NCBI RefSeq assembly: GCF_006442815.1
Contig: NZ_VFVL01000016.1
Location: 1 to 64,000 of the forward strand
Direction of reading: 5' to 3'
DNA: 64,000 nucleotides
Source: Mesorhizobium sp. B2-4-3
GTDB lineage: Bacteria; Pseudomonadota; Alphaproteobacteria; Rhizobiales; Rhizobiaceae
Shown here: piece by piece, positions 61,900 to 64,000 of the stretch
Position numbering within the stretch: the first letter of the stretch is position 1
Layout: every line of letters starts with the position of its first letter
The notes under the pieces: generated by a model
What the model was told of the DNA's origin: nothing
Database searches by the model: none
The model's input: the letters and a program-made list of their open reading frames with translations, nothing else
Program-made: the position numbers and the translations under genes

Positions 61900-61926
61900 A
61901 TAACGATATAAAGAACTCTTTATATC
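61900..61926 (+). promoter_or_regulatory. Perfect palindromic operator upstream of the folate:corrinoid methyltransferase gene
   Basis: GATATAAAGA (61905-61914) and TCTTTATATC (61917-61926) form a perfect 10-bp inverted repeat with a 2-bp spacer. With the preceding ATAAC, the 15-bp ATAACGATATAAAGA is identical in reverse to part of the site at 46883-46909. It ends 17 bp before the start codon, placed to block the promoter or ribosome entry. Candidate SahR-type site. Confidence 0.75.
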
Positions 61927-61943
61927 CCGACGGAGAGATTTCA

Positions 61944-62918
<975 letters not shown>

Positions 62919-62997
62919 GCGCGCAATCGTGAGCCGCACCGCAAACAAGGCTGGTCCGATCGCATCGTGGATGCGTTCGGACAGCTCTGCTTTGCGT

Positions 62998-63240
62998 TCA
63001 GGCCATGCCCAATATGGCGTCGAACAGCGCCATTCCCGCCCACGATCCGAAGATGCCTGTCACGCCGCCGACGATGAAATCATCGTCATAGGCGGGCCAG
63101 AACGCGTGCAGCAGCAGCGCGCCGACGATCGCGCCGAGGATCCCGGTGGCGAGGTATTGCGGATTGCGCAGCCACGAGCCCTTGATCACGCGCACCATGG
63201 TGAACGCGGTGAAGACGGCGGAGAGCAGAAGATCCGACAT
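62998..63240 (-). CDS. Small two- to three-helix membrane protein
   Basis: 80 residues from the ATG at 63240 with AGGGG upstream. Hydrophobic segments at about 3-20, 33-50 and 58-78, with glycine zippers (GILGAIVG; GGVTGIFGSWAG). No known family. It sits on the opposite strand between the folate and reactivator genes. Confidence 0.55.
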   Translation of the reverse strand: MSDLLLSAVFTAFTMVRVIKGSWLRNPQYLATGILGAIVGALLLHAFWPAYDDDFIVGGVTGIFGSWAGMALFDAILGMA

Positions 63241-63329
63241 GGTTGGCCCCTGGACCAGCAGACTCTCCACCCAACAGTAAAACGATCCGTTAAACGGCAT
63301 CGGCAATTGCCATCGAGACACGTGCCAGC

Positions 63330-64000
63330 ATGAACCCTCCCGCCAACATCACCGATCCGCTCGTGCTGTTCATGCCGTCGGGCAAGCGCGGCCGGTTCCC
63401 CGTTGGAACGCCCGTGCTCGATGCGGCGCGCCAGCTCGGCGTCTATGTCGAGAGCGTGTGCGGCGGCCGCGCCACTTGCGGGCGCTGCCAGATCGAGGTG
63501 CAGGAAGGCAATTTCGCCAAGCACAAGATCGTCTCGTCCAACGATCACATCTCTCCCAAGGGCGCCAAGGAAGAGCGCTACGAGCGCGTGCGCGGCCTGC
63601 CCGAACGGCGTCGCCTCTCCTGCTCGGCGCAGATCCTCGGCGACCTCGTCATCGACGTGCCGCAGGACACGGTCATCAACGCCCAGACCATCCGCAAGGA
63701 CGCCGACACCAGGGTGATCGCCCGCGATACGGCGATCCGCATGTGCTATGTCGAGATCGAAGAGCCCGATATGCACAAGCCGCTCGGCGACCTCGACCGG
63801 CTCAAGATCGCCCTGATGAAGGACTGGGGTCTCAAGAACCTCGAATTCGACTTCTATCTCCTGCCGCAGGTGCAAGGCATCCTGCGCAAGGGCAACTGGA
63901 CCGCGACGGCCGCCATCCACAAGGATGCCGAGAGCGATATCGCGCGTGTCATCGCGTTGTGGCCCGGCCTCAAGAACGAGGCATACGGCCTCGCCTGCGA
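63330..64000 (+). CDS. RamA/ASKHA-type corrinoid reactivator, partial (cut by window end)
   Basis: 223 residues are visible from the ATG at 63330. An N-terminal [2Fe-2S] plant-type ferredoxin domain has Cys44-x5-Cys50-x2-Cys53 and Cys98; the following linker begins the DUF4445/ASKHA region. Full-length members (RamA, RACo-like) use ATP to reduce inactive Co(II) corrinoid proteins. This supplies the reactivation function that MetH carries in its C-terminal domain, missing from the split system here. The gene runs past 64000. Confidence 0.88.
   Translation, partial: MNPPANITDPLVLFMPSGKRGRFPVGTPVLDAARQLGVYVESVCGGRATCGRCQIEVQEGNFAKHKIVSSNDHISPKGAKEERYERVRGLPERRRLSCSAQILGDLVIDVPQDTVINAQTIRKDADTRVIARDTAIRMCYVEIEEPDMHKPLGDLDRLKIALMKDWGLKNLEFDFYLLPQVQGILRKGNWTATAAIHKDAESDIARVIALWPGLKNEAYGLAC

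Overview
The window reads as chromosomal DNA of a GC-rich alphaproteobacterium of the order Rhizobiales (Hyphomicrobiales), most likely Mesorhizobium or a close relative. Supporting signs are a very-long-chain fatty acid lipid A cluster of rhizobial type (AcpXL, two XL ketosynthases, LpxXL), several families of dispersed palindromic repeats of the kind found in rhizobia, and dense operons with frequent ATGA overlaps. This placement is inferred from gene content; no search was run.

Layout. 0-7.7 kb: a remnant antitoxin-like ORF, a di-haem cytochrome peroxidase lipoprotein with a FixH-like partner, sugar-acid kinase, aldose epimerase, succinate-semialdehyde dehydrogenase, an AEC carrier and a histidine phosphatase. 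7.9-9.6 kb: two abutting tRNA-like sequences followed by a slipin. 9.8-14.7 kb: the XL lipid A cluster. 14.7-25.2 kb: L,D-transpeptidase, an M20 hydrolase with a Dpp-type ABC importer, TerB, a TSUP permease, and an AraC/VOC pair. 25.4-27.5 kb: CobQ translationally coupled to a cupin of the DMSP-lyase family. 27.6-30.2 kb: valine catabolism genes (isobutyryl-CoA dehydrogenase, MmsB) split by a small four-helix-bundle gene flanked by inverted arrays of a 7-bp repeat. 30.7-35.6 kb: aminotransferase, prolyl oligopeptidase, MFS.

35.9-64 kb holds the most interesting content: a dispersed aerobic corrinoid methyl-transfer system. It includes two non-pyrrolysine MttB-family methyltransferases, a dimethylglycine dehydrogenase-like flavoprotein next to one of them, a stand-alone corrinoid protein, a homocysteine methyltransferase, a methyltetrahydrofolate:corrinoid methyltransferase, MetF with a separate MTHFR-C (MetV-like) zinc/Fe-S protein, DUF1638, a ferredoxin-like QueG-type protein, and a RamA/ASKHA-type corrinoid reactivator cut by the window end. 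The homocysteine, corrinoid, folate and reactivation modules together make a MetH methionine synthase split into separate genes. The homocysteine and folate parts share a near-identical palindromic operator immediately upstream. I infer that methyl groups from quaternary amines (or other methylated osmolytes) and from methyl-THF meet on one corrinoid protein and go either to methionine or, through folate and MetF, to oxidation. A DddP-family enzyme with every catalytic position I can recall conserved sits in the same stretch.

Interspersed are an ECF sigma factor with a VWA-domain partner, a DUF1778/GNAT toxin-antitoxin pair, an entericidin-like lipoprotein, and at least five dispersed repeat families. 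One of these is a 102-bp element that has entered two reading frames without breaking them.
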